Origin: Prosthecobacter debontii
GTDB lineage: Bacteria > Verrucomicrobiota > Verrucomicrobiia > Verrucomicrobiales > Verrucomicrobiaceae
Assembly (NCBI GenBank): GCA_945869695.1
Contig: CAMBPV010000004.1
Location: 1-64,000, forward strand
DNA: 64,000 nucleotides
Reading direction: 5' to 3'
The stretch's first letter is position 1. The number at the start of each line of letters is the position of its first letter. The notes beneath the pieces were generated by a model. The model was not told the origin of the DNA. It ran no database searches and was given only the letters and a program-made list of their open reading frames with translations. Positions 31,250-40,093 of the stretch are shown piece by piece. Position numbers and translations under genes: made by a program.

Positions 31250-33637
31250 ATGAAAACGAAAAATAGATTCGTCGGCGTCGCGCTAGGCGCAACACTTCTC
31301 GGCATCAGCATCCTCTCTCAGGCACAGCAGCCGGGTGCTAAGGGCGTCACATCCGTGGCACCCGAAACGAGCACGGTTCTTCCTTTCGAAGACTTCCGCC
31401 ATAAGGGCAACATCGGCCGAACCATCGCCGAGAGCGATCCTCCCCAGTTTCCGAAGCTGGTGCGTCCGCCGAAGGGCGCACCGAATATTGTGCTCATCCT
31501 GATCGACGACGCGGGTTACGGTCAGTTCGGCACTTTCGGCGGGCAGATCCCCACGCCCGCGCTCGACAGTGTGGCCAAGGAAGGCCTGCGCTTCACGCGT
31601 TATCACACCACGGCACTTTGCTCGCCCACGCGTGCAGCTTTGCTCACCGGCCGCAATCATCACTCAACCGGTAATGGGGTGATCACCGAAGCTGCGACGG
31701 GTTACGATGGCTACACGGGCATCATCGGCAAAAATGTGGGCACCATCGCCGAAGTGCTGCGTCAGCACGGTTACGCCACTTCTTGGTTCGGGAAAAATCA
31801 CAACACACCAGACTGGGAAACGAGTCAGGTGGGACCCTTCGACCGCTGGCCGAGCGGCTTGGGCTTTGACTATTTTTATGGGTTCATGGGCGGTGACGCC
31901 GATCAGTGGCAGCCGACGCTTTATGAGAACCACAATCTGGTTCCTCGCTCGAAGGACCCGAACTACATCCTGACAAAAGACCTCGTGGACAAGTCCATCG
32001 CGTGGTTGCGCGGCACCCGCTCCATTGACGCAGAAAAGCCTTACTTCCTCTACATGGCCACGGGTGCCACTCACGCTCCGCATCATGTGCGGCCTGAATT
32101 CATCGCGAAATACAAGGGCAAGTTCGACATGGGGTGGGATGCGTATCGCGAGCAGACCTTTGAGCGGCAGAAGAAGCTCGGCGTCGTGCCCCCGGACACA
32201 AAGCTCACCCCGCGTCCGAAAGAACTTCCCGCATGGGACTCTCTGTCGGCGGATCAGAAGAAGCTCTTCGCCCGCATGATGGAAGTCTTCGCTGCTTTCA
32301 CGGATGAGACGGACTATGAAATGGGTCGCATGCTCGATGTCGTCCGCTCGCTCCCAGACGCAGACAATACCCTGATCCTCTATCAAGTGGGTGACAACGG
32401 CGCCTCCGCCGAGGGCGGTCTGGTGGGTCTTTTGAATGAGAACTCTTTCTTCAACGGCGTGCCAGAGAAGCTGGAAGACAACCTCAAGGCCATGGAAGAG
32501 CTCGGTGGACCGAAGCACTTCAATCACTTCCCCGCAGGCTGGGCCCATGCGATGAATACCCCCTTCCAATGGACCAAGCAGATCGCCTCCCACCTCGGCG
32601 GTGTGCGCAATCCGCTCGCCATCTCCTGGCCCGCCCGGATCAAGGACAAGGGCGGCGTGCGCTCGCAGTTCCATCACGTCATCGACATCGCGCCCACCAT
32701 CTACGAAGCCTGCGGAATCACCTTCCCGACGATGCTCAATGGTGTGGCCCAAAAGCCGATCGAAGGTGTGTCGATGGTCTACAGCTTTGAAGACGCAAAA
32801 GCACCGGGACGTCGCCGCAGCCAATACTTTGAAATGATGGTCAATCGCGCCATCTACAGTGACGGATGGTGGGCCGCCTCGCGGACCGGTGTCCCGTGGG
32901 AAAGCAGCCCCAAGCCTGCGGATCCAGACACCGCCACATGGGAGCTTTATAACCTCGATGAGGACTTCAGCCAAGCGAACGATCTGGCGGCGGTCAACCC
33001 CCTCAAACTCCGCCAGCTACAGGATGAATGGTGGGCAGCTGCAGCCAAATACAACGTCCTTCCCTTGGACGGCCGCAAGACGGAACGCTTGAGTTCTGAG
33101 CTTCAAGGACGCCCATCACTGGCTGGCAACCGCACCTCGTTCACCTACTATCCCGGCACACTCGGCCTCGCCGCAGGCAGCGCGCCTAAGATCCTGAATA
33201 AGTCATTCTCCATCTCCGCAGAGATCGAAATGACAGCGGACTCAAGCAATGGAGCCATCCTCTCATTTGGCGGCTCCGACGGCGGCTACGGTCTCTACAT
33301 CAAGGATGGCAAAGCGGTCTTCGTCGGTAACTTCCTCAGTCGTTCGGTCGCCCGTGCAACTTCCTCCGCGAAGATTCCGGCGGGGCCCGCGAAACTGCGT
33401 GGCGAGTTCACCTACGACGGCGGTGGCCTTGGAAAAGGTGGAAAGCTAGTCATCTTCGTGAATGACAAAAAGGCCGGCGAAAGCCGACTGGAACAGACGC
33501 AAGCTTTCACATTGGGCTTGGGCGGCACCCTGGATGTGGGCGAGGACAGCGGCACTGCCGTGGACGAGGCCTACGAGCCACCCTTCAAATTCGGCGGCAC
33601 CATCAAGCAAGTGACCATCGATCTGAAGCCAAACTGA
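31250..33637 (+). CDS. Arylsulfatase (Cys-type, with C-terminal LamG-like extension)
   Basis: PNIVLILIDDAGYGQ; CSPTRAALLTGRNHH; QVGDNGASAEGG; C-terminal beta-rich domain. Confidence 0.95.
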   Translation: MKTKNRFVGVALGATLLGISILSQAQQPGAKGVTSVAPETSTVLPFEDFRHKGNIGRTIAESDPPQFPKLVRPPKGAPNIVLILIDDAGYGQFGTFGGQIPTPALDSVAKEGLRFTRYHTTALCSPTRAALLTGRNHHSTGNGVITEAATGYDGYTGIIGKNVGTIAEVLRQHGYATSWFGKNHNTPDWETSQVGPFDRWPSGLGFDYFYGFMGGDADQWQPTLYENHNLVPRSKDPNYILTKDLVDKSIAWLRGTRSIDAEKPYFLYMATGATHAPHHVRPEFIAKYKGKFDMGWDAYREQTFERQKKLGVVPPDTKLTPRPKELPAWDSLSADQKKLFARMMEVFAAFTDETDYEMGRMLDVVRSLPDADNTLILYQVGDNGASAEGGLVGLLNENSFFNGVPEKLEDNLKAMEELGGPKHFNHFPAGWAHAMNTPFQWTKQIASHLGGVRNPLAISWPARIKDKGGVRSQFHHVIDIAPTIYEACGITFPTMLNGVAQKPIEGVSMVYSFEDAKAPGRRRSQYFEMMVNRAIYSDGWWAASRTGVPWESSPKPADPDTATWELYNLDEDFSQANDLAAVNPLKLRQLQDEWWAAAAKYNVLPLDGRKTERLSSELQGRPSLAGNRTSFTYYPGTLGLAAGSAPKILNKSFSISAEIEMTADSSNGAILSFGGSDGGYGLYIKDGKAVFVGNFLSRSVARATSSAKIPAGPAKLRGEFTYDGGGLGKGGKLVIFVNDKKAGESRLEQTQAFTLGLGGTLDVGEDSGTAVDEAYEPPFKFGGTIKQVTIDLKPN

Positions 33638-33662
33638 AGAACGTCAACCAACTGACTCATCG

Positions 33663-33697
33663 GGTCGCATCTGTTTCTATCAGGTGCGGCCTTTTTT
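33663..33697 (+). terminator. Rho-independent terminator
   Basis: GGTCGCATCTG-TTTCTAT-CAGGTGCGGCC: 11-bp stem with GU pairs, then TTTTTT. Confidence 0.85.
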
Positions 33698-33702
33698 GTA
33701 GC

Positions 33703-34449
33703 ATGAATTCCTCCGTCACAACTGCCATTATTCTGGCCTGCCTCATCGCAGCCACCTGGTTCGGGAAGCGCATCCAACGTCACCTGCCAGAGCCACACTT
33801 CAGTGCCGACACCAAAGATACGGTGAAGCTGGCCATGGGACTGGTCGCGACGATGGCCGCTCTCCTGCTCAGCTTGCTCGTGAGTTCGGCAAAGGACTCC
33901 TATGACACGGTTCGAAATGAAATCATTCAACTGGCATCCAAGGTGATCTTTCTTGACCGGGTTCTCCATCTCTACGGCGAAGAGACAGAGCCTCTGCGGA
34001 AAGGGTTCCGAACCGAGTTGGGAAATTCCTTTCCTGCGATTTGGTCACACGCTCACGGGGAAGTCAAACCAGAGATCCAGAACGGAGATGGTTTGTATCT
34101 TGGCATTCAAAAACTCACGCCAACCAATGACCTCCAGCGTGCGATGAAGGATCAGGCCTTGGACATTGCCCTTGAGCTTGGGCAATTGCGGACCCTGCTG
34201 CACTCCCAGGCCATGTCTTCCATTTCCATTCCCCTTTTGACGGTGTTGGTGTGCTGGCTCGTGATTATCTTTTTGAGCTTCAGCATCTTTGCCCCGCCAA
34301 ACAGGACTGCCAGCATCGCTTTGGTGGTATCCTCAATCTCCGTCGCAGGGGCTATGTTTCTGATACTCGAAATGGACCGCCCCTTCACCGGTCTGGTCCA
34401 CATCTCCCCTGAGCCCATCGTCAATGCACTGAATCAAATCGGAAAATAG
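33703..34449 (+). CDS. Bestrophin-like/DUF4239 membrane protein
   Basis: TVKLAMGLVATMAALLLSLLVSSAKDSYDTVRNEIIQLASKVIFLDRVL; C-terminal TM pair. Confidence 0.75.
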   Translation: MNSSVTTAIILACLIAATWFGKRIQRHLPEPHFSADTKDTVKLAMGLVATMAALLLSLLVSSAKDSYDTVRNEIIQLASKVIFLDRVLHLYGEETEPLRKGFRTELGNSFPAIWSHAHGEVKPEIQNGDGLYLGIQKLTPTNDLQRAMKDQALDIALELGQLRTLLHSQAMSSISIPLLTVLVCWLVIIFLSFSIFAPPNRTASIALVVSSISVAGAMFLILEMDRPFTGLVHISPEPIVNALNQIGK

Positions 34450-34477
34450 AACACCCGCAAATCCCAATACCCAAACC

Positions 34478-35233
34478 ATGAAAACAACATCCCGTTCCTT
34501 GATCTGTAAATCTGCTCCCCTTTTCGCCCTCTACCTGACGGCGGGACTGCTGCACGTTGGCTCCGCGCTCGCCGAGATTGAGCCTGCTGCCAAAACTCTG
34601 ACCCAAGCCGTCGCCACCAAATTAGCTGCCGCCAAAACCCTGAGGCTCACAGCCAAGCACGCACTTGACCCATCGCTAGGCGTCGGTGCGCGACTGGAAA
34701 AAGGCCCGCTTCAGATGACCGTGAAGCGTCCGAATCAGTTCTACGTCCTTCAGCAAGCCGGCGAAGAAACACGCGAGATCGCTTATGATGGCAAGACCTT
34801 TTGCATCATGCACCCGCAACTTAAACACCACGCCTGCGCACCTCTCAAGGCGACTTCCATTGAGCAAGTCGCTGACCTGATCGATCAGCGTTTTGGTTTC
34901 CGCCCGCCGGTGGCGGAGCTTCTGGCTGAAGACATGGCCTCCCAGATGTTTCTGCATGTTACTTCTGCCCGCATCACCGGCACGGAGTGGGTTGGCTGGA
35001 CTCGATGCCAAAAGATACACTTCGAGCAGGATGGGATGACCGCCGATCTCTGGGTCGGCCTGAAGGACAAACTTCCACGCCGTTACCTCCTCACCTTCAC
35101 CCGCATGAAGGGTCACCCAACTTGGGACATCCGACTTTCCAAATGGGAGCTCAATGCAGCAGTGAATGAAAAACTCTTCTCAAAAAAACCAGCCGCCGAT
35201 TCTAGCGCGATCCCCATGCTCAAAAGCCGCTAA
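34478..35233 (+). CDS. DUF2092-like periplasmic protein
   Basis: AAAKTLRLTAKHAL, MTVKRPNQFYVLQQ, GFRPPVAELLAEDM, KIHFEQDGMTADLWVGLKDKLPRRYL; paralogous to 27064..27813. Confidence 0.8.
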   Translation: MKTTSRSLICKSAPLFALYLTAGLLHVGSALAEIEPAAKTLTQAVATKLAAAKTLRLTAKHALDPSLGVGARLEKGPLQMTVKRPNQFYVLQQAGEETREIAYDGKTFCIMHPQLKHHACAPLKATSIEQVADLIDQRFGFRPPVAELLAEDMASQMFLHVTSARITGTEWVGWTRCQKIHFEQDGMTADLWVGLKDKLPRRYLLTFTRMKGHPTWDIRLSKWELNAAVNEKLFSKKPAADSSAIPMLKSR

Positions 35234-35272
35234 TCCTTTTTCAACCTCACGTTTCATTTCCCTTTCTGAATC

Positions 35273-35704
35273 ATGAAAACAAATTCACTTCTCACTCTCG
35301 TCCTCGCCGCCTCCTCGCTGCTCATGACCCTCACGCCGGACTCGCTGGCTGCCCCACGCCATCGCCCGGCAAATCCACGCGGAGCACTCGATCCCCGGGG
35401 GCCTCTTGATCCACGCGGTCCCCTCGATCCACGTGGACCTCTTGACCCTCGCGGCCCGCTCGATCCACGCGGCCCGCTCGATCCACGCGGCCCCTTCGAT
35501 CCTCGGGGTCCCTTTGATCCACGCAATCCACACCGCTACATGTACGGTCTGCCAGGAGGCTACGTCGTCCGCCCCTTCCGTGGTGTGAATTTCTACTTCT
35601 GCAGCGGCACTTACTATTACCCGTATTACATCAACGGTCAGACGGTTTACACGATCTGCGTCATCTCCAATGGCGTCCCTGTCGTGCCCGCGCGCCCCTA
35701 TTGA
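35273..35704 (+). CDS. Small secreted protein with DPRGPL hexapeptide repeats and YGLPGG module
   Basis: Signal peptide; (DPRGP[LF])n; YMYGLPGGYVVRPFRGVNFYFCSGTYYYPYYINGQTVY. Confidence 0.75.
   Translation: MKTNSLLTLVLAASSLLMTLTPDSLAAPRHRPANPRGALDPRGPLDPRGPLDPRGPLDPRGPLDPRGPLDPRGPFDPRGPFDPRNPHRYMYGLPGGYVVRPFRGVNFYFCSGTYYYPYYINGQTVYTICVISNGVPVVPARPY
35385..35526 (+). repeat. 18-bp tandem repeat encoding DPRGPL/F
   Basis: Tandem units of type ctcgatccacgcggcccg, about 8 copies with synonymous drift. Confidence 0.85.
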
Positions 35705-36546
35705 GAAAGTCCCAACTTCGCAGAACCGTGAAGTCTCGCGCTCAAGCTCCACCTGATAGGAAACGGCACACCGCACTCCGTCTTGGGATGCTTGGATTCA
35801 TGTTGATTCCTCTCTCGCGGGCCGATACCCCGAGAGAGGATGCCCACATCTCACTCCGCTACCCAGGTCGTGCGTGGTTGCAGCCCTATGATCCCACCCT
35901 TCTGAGCCGGCGGATACTCACGGAGTATGAGTACGAGGAAAAAGCAGATGGCGACTCCAGTGAAAAATGGCTCTGGAACGTCCGTGGTGCCTTGCGAGTG
36001 AGCGAGGATATCACCTTCGGTGCCCAATTGGAAGTGCCGTGGCGGTGGGTGGATACGAACGAGGGTGATGACGCAGGCTGGGGAGACCTGGAGACCCGAC
36101 TCGGATTCGCAGGTCACCTCACGGATTCCACCCGTTGGGGTCTCGGTATGAATTTAAAATTCCCCACGGCCTCCGAACTCCTCGGAGACGGAGTCTTTGA
36201 ACTGCGCCCCTTGGCCTCGATGCGATGGAGCTTGACCGACCGAATTCAAATTGGAACCAGCTTCGAGTACAGTTTCACCCCCCGTGACGAGGGCACCCAA
36301 GATGTCTCATCCTTGGAGATCAGACTTCCCCTCACTCTGAAGCTTGGCGAAAAACTCTCTGCTTTCACCAGCTACAAGCCTCGATGGAATTTCGCCCATG
36401 ACACCGACCGCCACCGCTTGGAGTTTGGCCTCACCCGCCTGCTGGGTGCTCACAAAGAATATGCCCTTTCACTCGGCGCTGAGATTCCGCTCACTGACGA
36501 GTCCCTAGCCTGGAAAGGCTCTCTAGGCTTCACTTGGTTTTTCTGA
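35701..36546 (+). CDS. Outer-membrane beta-barrel-like protein
   Basis: Alternating amphipathic strands; GLGMNLKFPTASELLGDGVFELRPLASMRWSLTDRIQIGTSFEYSF; C-terminal FTWFF; start codon uncertain. Confidence 0.65.
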   Translation: MRKSQLRRTVKSRAQAPPDRKRHTALRLGMLGFMLIPLSRADTPREDAHISLRYPGRAWLQPYDPTLLSRRILTEYEYEEKADGDSSEKWLWNVRGALRVSEDITFGAQLEVPWRWVDTNEGDDAGWGDLETRLGFAGHLTDSTRWGLGMNLKFPTASELLGDGVFELRPLASMRWSLTDRIQIGTSFEYSFTPRDEGTQDVSSLEIRLPLTLKLGEKLSAFTSYKPRWNFAHDTDRHRLEFGLTRLLGAHKEYALSLGAEIPLTDESLAWKGSLGFTWFF

Positions 36547-36776
36547 AGACGCATGTTCATCTGGCCGAAGAGGCCGGTTCCATTGTTTCCAACCGCCAGG
36601 AAGGAACCGCCTGCGGTGCATCTCACATCCAAACGAAACACCCGCGCCGTCATGAAGCCAGACGGAGCCAAGAGACAATTTTGACGCAGGAAAGCATAAA
36701 CAGGCGCAGCGATTTCAATGGTTCCCGCCGACCAATCGCATCACACTGAAGCGTCAAAAATCACTCAAATAATCCT

Positions 36777-39185
36777 ATGAAACTGAAATATGGACACCTC
36801 GTTCTAGCATTCGGCCTTGCGCTCAGTGCCTCAGGAAAGGACAGACTGGATCGCACCTCACTGCCCATCCCGGAGCCGGACCACCCTCGCAGCACGGTGC
36901 TCGACGCCCGCGACGCCAAGGCTCCACCGCGCTTCGAGGTCAAGGCTCCGGCAGGTGCGCCGAACGTGCTCATCGTGCTTGTTGACGACATGGGCTTCGG
37001 CATGCCCAGCGCCTTCGGTGGCCCCGTGCGGATGCCCTCGGCAGACCGCCTTGCCAGCCAGGGACTGCGCTACAATCACTTTCACACCACCGCGCTGTGC
37101 TCGCCCACGCGGGTATCCCTGCTCTCTGGACGCAATCACCACATGAACAACATGGGCAGCATCACCGAGACGGCCACGGGGTTCCCAGGCAATACGGGGC
37201 AGCGCCCAAACAGCGTCGCGCCCCTCGCCGAAATGCTGCGCCTGAATGGTTACAGCACCTCCTTCTTCGGCAAAAACCACGAGACGGCACCCTGGGAGGT
37301 CAGCGTCTCCGGCCCGACCGACCGCTGGCCGACGCGCTCGGGCTTCGACAAGTTTTACGGCTTCTTCGGTGGCGAGACCGACCAGTGGAACCCCACCATC
37401 TACGACGGCATGGCGCGCATCCCCACGCCACATCGCCCTGGTTATAACTTCATGACCGACATGGCCGACCAGGCCATCTCGTGGATGAAATTCCAAAAGT
37501 CGCTCACGCCGGACAAGCCCTTCTTTATGTACTTTGCACCCGGAGCCACCCACGCACCGCATCATGTGCCTGCCGAATGGATCGCCAAAAACAAGGGCCG
37601 CTTCGATGGCGGCTGGGACAAGCTGCGCAATGAGACGCTCGCCCGCCAAATCGCCCTCGGGGTCGTGCCGGAAGGCACCAAGCTCGCCAATAAACCCGAT
37701 GGCATCAAAGACTGGGACACACTGAGCCCTGACGAAAAGAAACTCTTTTCCCGCCAAATGGAGGTTTACTCAGCCTTCGGTGAATTCGCAGACGACGAGA
37801 TCGGCCGCCTCTTTGACGCCGTTGGCGAGATTGGCCAGCTCGATAACACACTCATTTTTTACATCATGGGTGACAACGGCACCAGCGCTGAGGGCGGCAT
37901 GAACGGCATGTTCAGCGAGATGACCTACTTCAACAATGTGCAGGAGTCCGTGCAAGACATGCTCAAACACTACGACGAGTGGGGCGGACCGACGACCTAT
38001 CCACACATGGCCGCAGGCTGGGCCGTCGCGGGTGACACGCCCTTCATGTGGACCAAGCAAATGCCCTCAAACTACGGTGGCACGCGCAATGGCATGATCG
38101 TCTCCTGGCCAAAAGGCATCAAATCCACCCATCAAGTGCGCACCCAGTGGCACCACGTCATCGACGTCGCACCCACCGTGCTCGAAGCCGCCAGCCTGCC
38201 CGAGCCCAAGAGCGTCAACGGCATCGTCCAGTCACCCATCGAGGGCGTCAGCATGGTTTACAGCTTCAACAAGCCCGAGGCCAAAAGCACCCACAAGACC
38301 CAGTATTTCGAAATCTTCGGCAACCGCGCCATCTATCACGACGGCTGGTTCGCCGGCACTGTCCACCGTGCCCCCTGGGAGAAAACGCCGCGTCGAAAAT
38401 TGGCCGAGGACATCTGGGAGCTCTACGATACGACGAAAGATTTCAGCCTCACTAATAACCTCGCCGCCGAAAATCCAGCCAAGCTCAAGGAACTGCAGGC
38501 CATCTTCATGAGAGACGCCAGCAAGTATCGCGCGCTGCCCATCGATGACCGCCTGATGGAACGCATGGTCGCGTCATCAGCGGGAAGACCTGATTTGATG
38601 GGCGAGCGCACCTCGCTCACACTCGGAGCAGGCATGGACTCCATGAGCGAAAACGTCTTCATCAACATCAAAAACCGCTCCCTCTCGATCACCGCCGATG
38701 TAGACATCCCCGAAGGCGGCGCAAATGGCGTGATCCTTGCGCAGGGCGGACGTTTCGGCGGCTGGAGCCTGTATCTCAAAGACGGCAAGCCCACCTATTG
38801 CTACAACTTTGTAGGCTTGCAGGAATACAAAGTTGCCGCTCCCACCGCGCTGGCTACGGGGAAGACTACCGTCCGCATGAACTTTGACTACGACGGCGGT
38901 GGCATTGGCAAAGGCGGCCTGGCCACTCTGCTGGTCAACGGCGAGAAAGTCGCCAGTGGCCGGATCGAACAAACACAACTCGGCATCTTCTCAGCAGACG
39001 AGACCGCGGCTGCGGGCGTGGATGACGCAACGCCCGTCACAGCAGACTACAAGGAGCGTGACAACGCTTTCACAGGTAAGCTCATCCAAGTCACCGTGGA
39101 CGTGAAGCCCGTCGGAGCCGCCGTCAAAGCAGAGGCGGAAGAAGCCAAGAAGGAGTCCGATGTGAAAAAGGCGTTGTCCAACTAG
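36777..39185 (+). CDS. Arylsulfatase (Cys-type, with C-terminal LamG-like extension)
   Basis: PNVLIVLVDDMGFG; CSPTRVSLLSGRNHH; MGDNGTSAEGG; paralogous along its length to 31250..33637. Confidence 0.95.
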   Translation: MKLKYGHLVLAFGLALSASGKDRLDRTSLPIPEPDHPRSTVLDARDAKAPPRFEVKAPAGAPNVLIVLVDDMGFGMPSAFGGPVRMPSADRLASQGLRYNHFHTTALCSPTRVSLLSGRNHHMNNMGSITETATGFPGNTGQRPNSVAPLAEMLRLNGYSTSFFGKNHETAPWEVSVSGPTDRWPTRSGFDKFYGFFGGETDQWNPTIYDGMARIPTPHRPGYNFMTDMADQAISWMKFQKSLTPDKPFFMYFAPGATHAPHHVPAEWIAKNKGRFDGGWDKLRNETLARQIALGVVPEGTKLANKPDGIKDWDTLSPDEKKLFSRQMEVYSAFGEFADDEIGRLFDAVGEIGQLDNTLIFYIMGDNGTSAEGGMNGMFSEMTYFNNVQESVQDMLKHYDEWGGPTTYPHMAAGWAVAGDTPFMWTKQMPSNYGGTRNGMIVSWPKGIKSTHQVRTQWHHVIDVAPTVLEAASLPEPKSVNGIVQSPIEGVSMVYSFNKPEAKSTHKTQYFEIFGNRAIYHDGWFAGTVHRAPWEKTPRRKLAEDIWELYDTTKDFSLTNNLAAENPAKLKELQAIFMRDASKYRALPIDDRLMERMVASSAGRPDLMGERTSLTLGAGMDSMSENVFINIKNRSLSITADVDIPEGGANGVILAQGGRFGGWSLYLKDGKPTYCYNFVGLQEYKVAAPTALATGKTTVRMNFDYDGGGIGKGGLATLLVNGEKVASGRIEQTQLGIFSADETAAAGVDDATPVTADYKERDNAFTGKLIQVTVDVKPVGAAVKAEAEEAKKESDVKKALSN

Positions 39186-39246
39186 TCATTCTAGACCACT
39201 CGGTTCATCTCCCCCGAATCGGTCAGCAACCGAAACCCCTCCTCCC

Positions 39247-40059
39247 TTGAAAAACAAACTCCTCTGCCCATCCGCTCTCGGCCTGCTCCTGCTCGCCTCG
39301 TCCATCGGATGCTCATCCAAACCCGTCTCGGATCTCAAATTCCGCGCCGATCGAAAAGAACGCCTCGCCCAAGGTTGTATCTTCTACTTCGACGGAGCCG
39401 GTGGCGGCACAACCAAGGCGAACTACGCGGACGGCGTCATCAAAGGAATGCTGGATGCCGGCTATCGCGGTGCGGGTGAAATCGTCTCGTGGGAGACCGG
39501 CAAGGGACTCATCAAGGATCAAGATGCCAGCGTCGAGTACAAGCGCTCCAAGGCCAAGGAAGGAGCCGCCAGCATTCAGCGCTACCAGAAAGACTACCCC
39601 GGTGCTCCGCTGGGTCTGCTCGGTTTCTCCGCAGGCACCGCCGAGGCCATCTTCGCGCTTGAGGAGCTATCGGTCAACGCGCCAGTGGATCGGGTTGTCT
39701 TGCTGGGCACGTCCATCAGCCGTGACTACGACCTGACCGAGGCGCTCAAGCGGGTGAAGGGTAAACTCTACATCATCACCTCCACCCACGACCACATGGT
39801 CGGGACAATGATGAAGTTCTCGGGCACCGCCGACCGGAAGCGTCACGACCCCGGCGCAGGCATCAAAGGATTTATTCTTCCTGCCGGAGCCACCGAAGAG
39901 ACCAAGAAGCTCTACGCCGAAAAAATCGTCACCATCCCCTACAGCAAGGACTTCAGGAAGGACGGAGACAAAGACCATCACTTTGACAACGTGAAGGAAG
40001 ACTTCATCCGCGACCACGTGGCACCGCTGCTCATGGGTCAGCCGGGCTCCTCATTGTAA
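39247..40059 (+). CDS. Lipoprotein alpha/beta-hydrolase-like protein
   Basis: LLLASSIGCSSK lipobox; GCIFYFDGAGGG; APLGLLGFSAGTAEAI; LYIITSTHDHMVG. Confidence 0.75.
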   Translation: MKNKLLCPSALGLLLLASSIGCSSKPVSDLKFRADRKERLAQGCIFYFDGAGGGTTKANYADGVIKGMLDAGYRGAGEIVSWETGKGLIKDQDASVEYKRSKAKEGAASIQRYQKDYPGAPLGLLGFSAGTAEAIFALEELSVNAPVDRVVLLGTSISRDYDLTEALKRVKGKLYIITSTHDHMVGTMMKFSGTADRKRHDPGAGIKGFILPAGATEETKKLYAEKIVTIPYSKDFRKDGDKDHHFDNVKEDFIRDHVAPLLMGQPGSSL

Positions 40060-40093
40060 AACTCATCCTCCCAGTCTTTATTTCGCCTCTCCC

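Noticed and set aside
31664-32974. 436-aa minus-strand ORF
   Set aside because: Antisense to the 31250 sulfatase; composition is a mirror of coding sequence with no domain signal. The same applies to 36858..37757, 30086..31054 and 10372..11490.
35254-35526. Minus-strand ORF with collagen-like Gly-X-Y repeats (GPRGSKGPRGSS...)
   Set aside because: Antisense reading of the DPRGPL tandem repeat; the sense gene has a signal peptide and a conserved C-terminal module.
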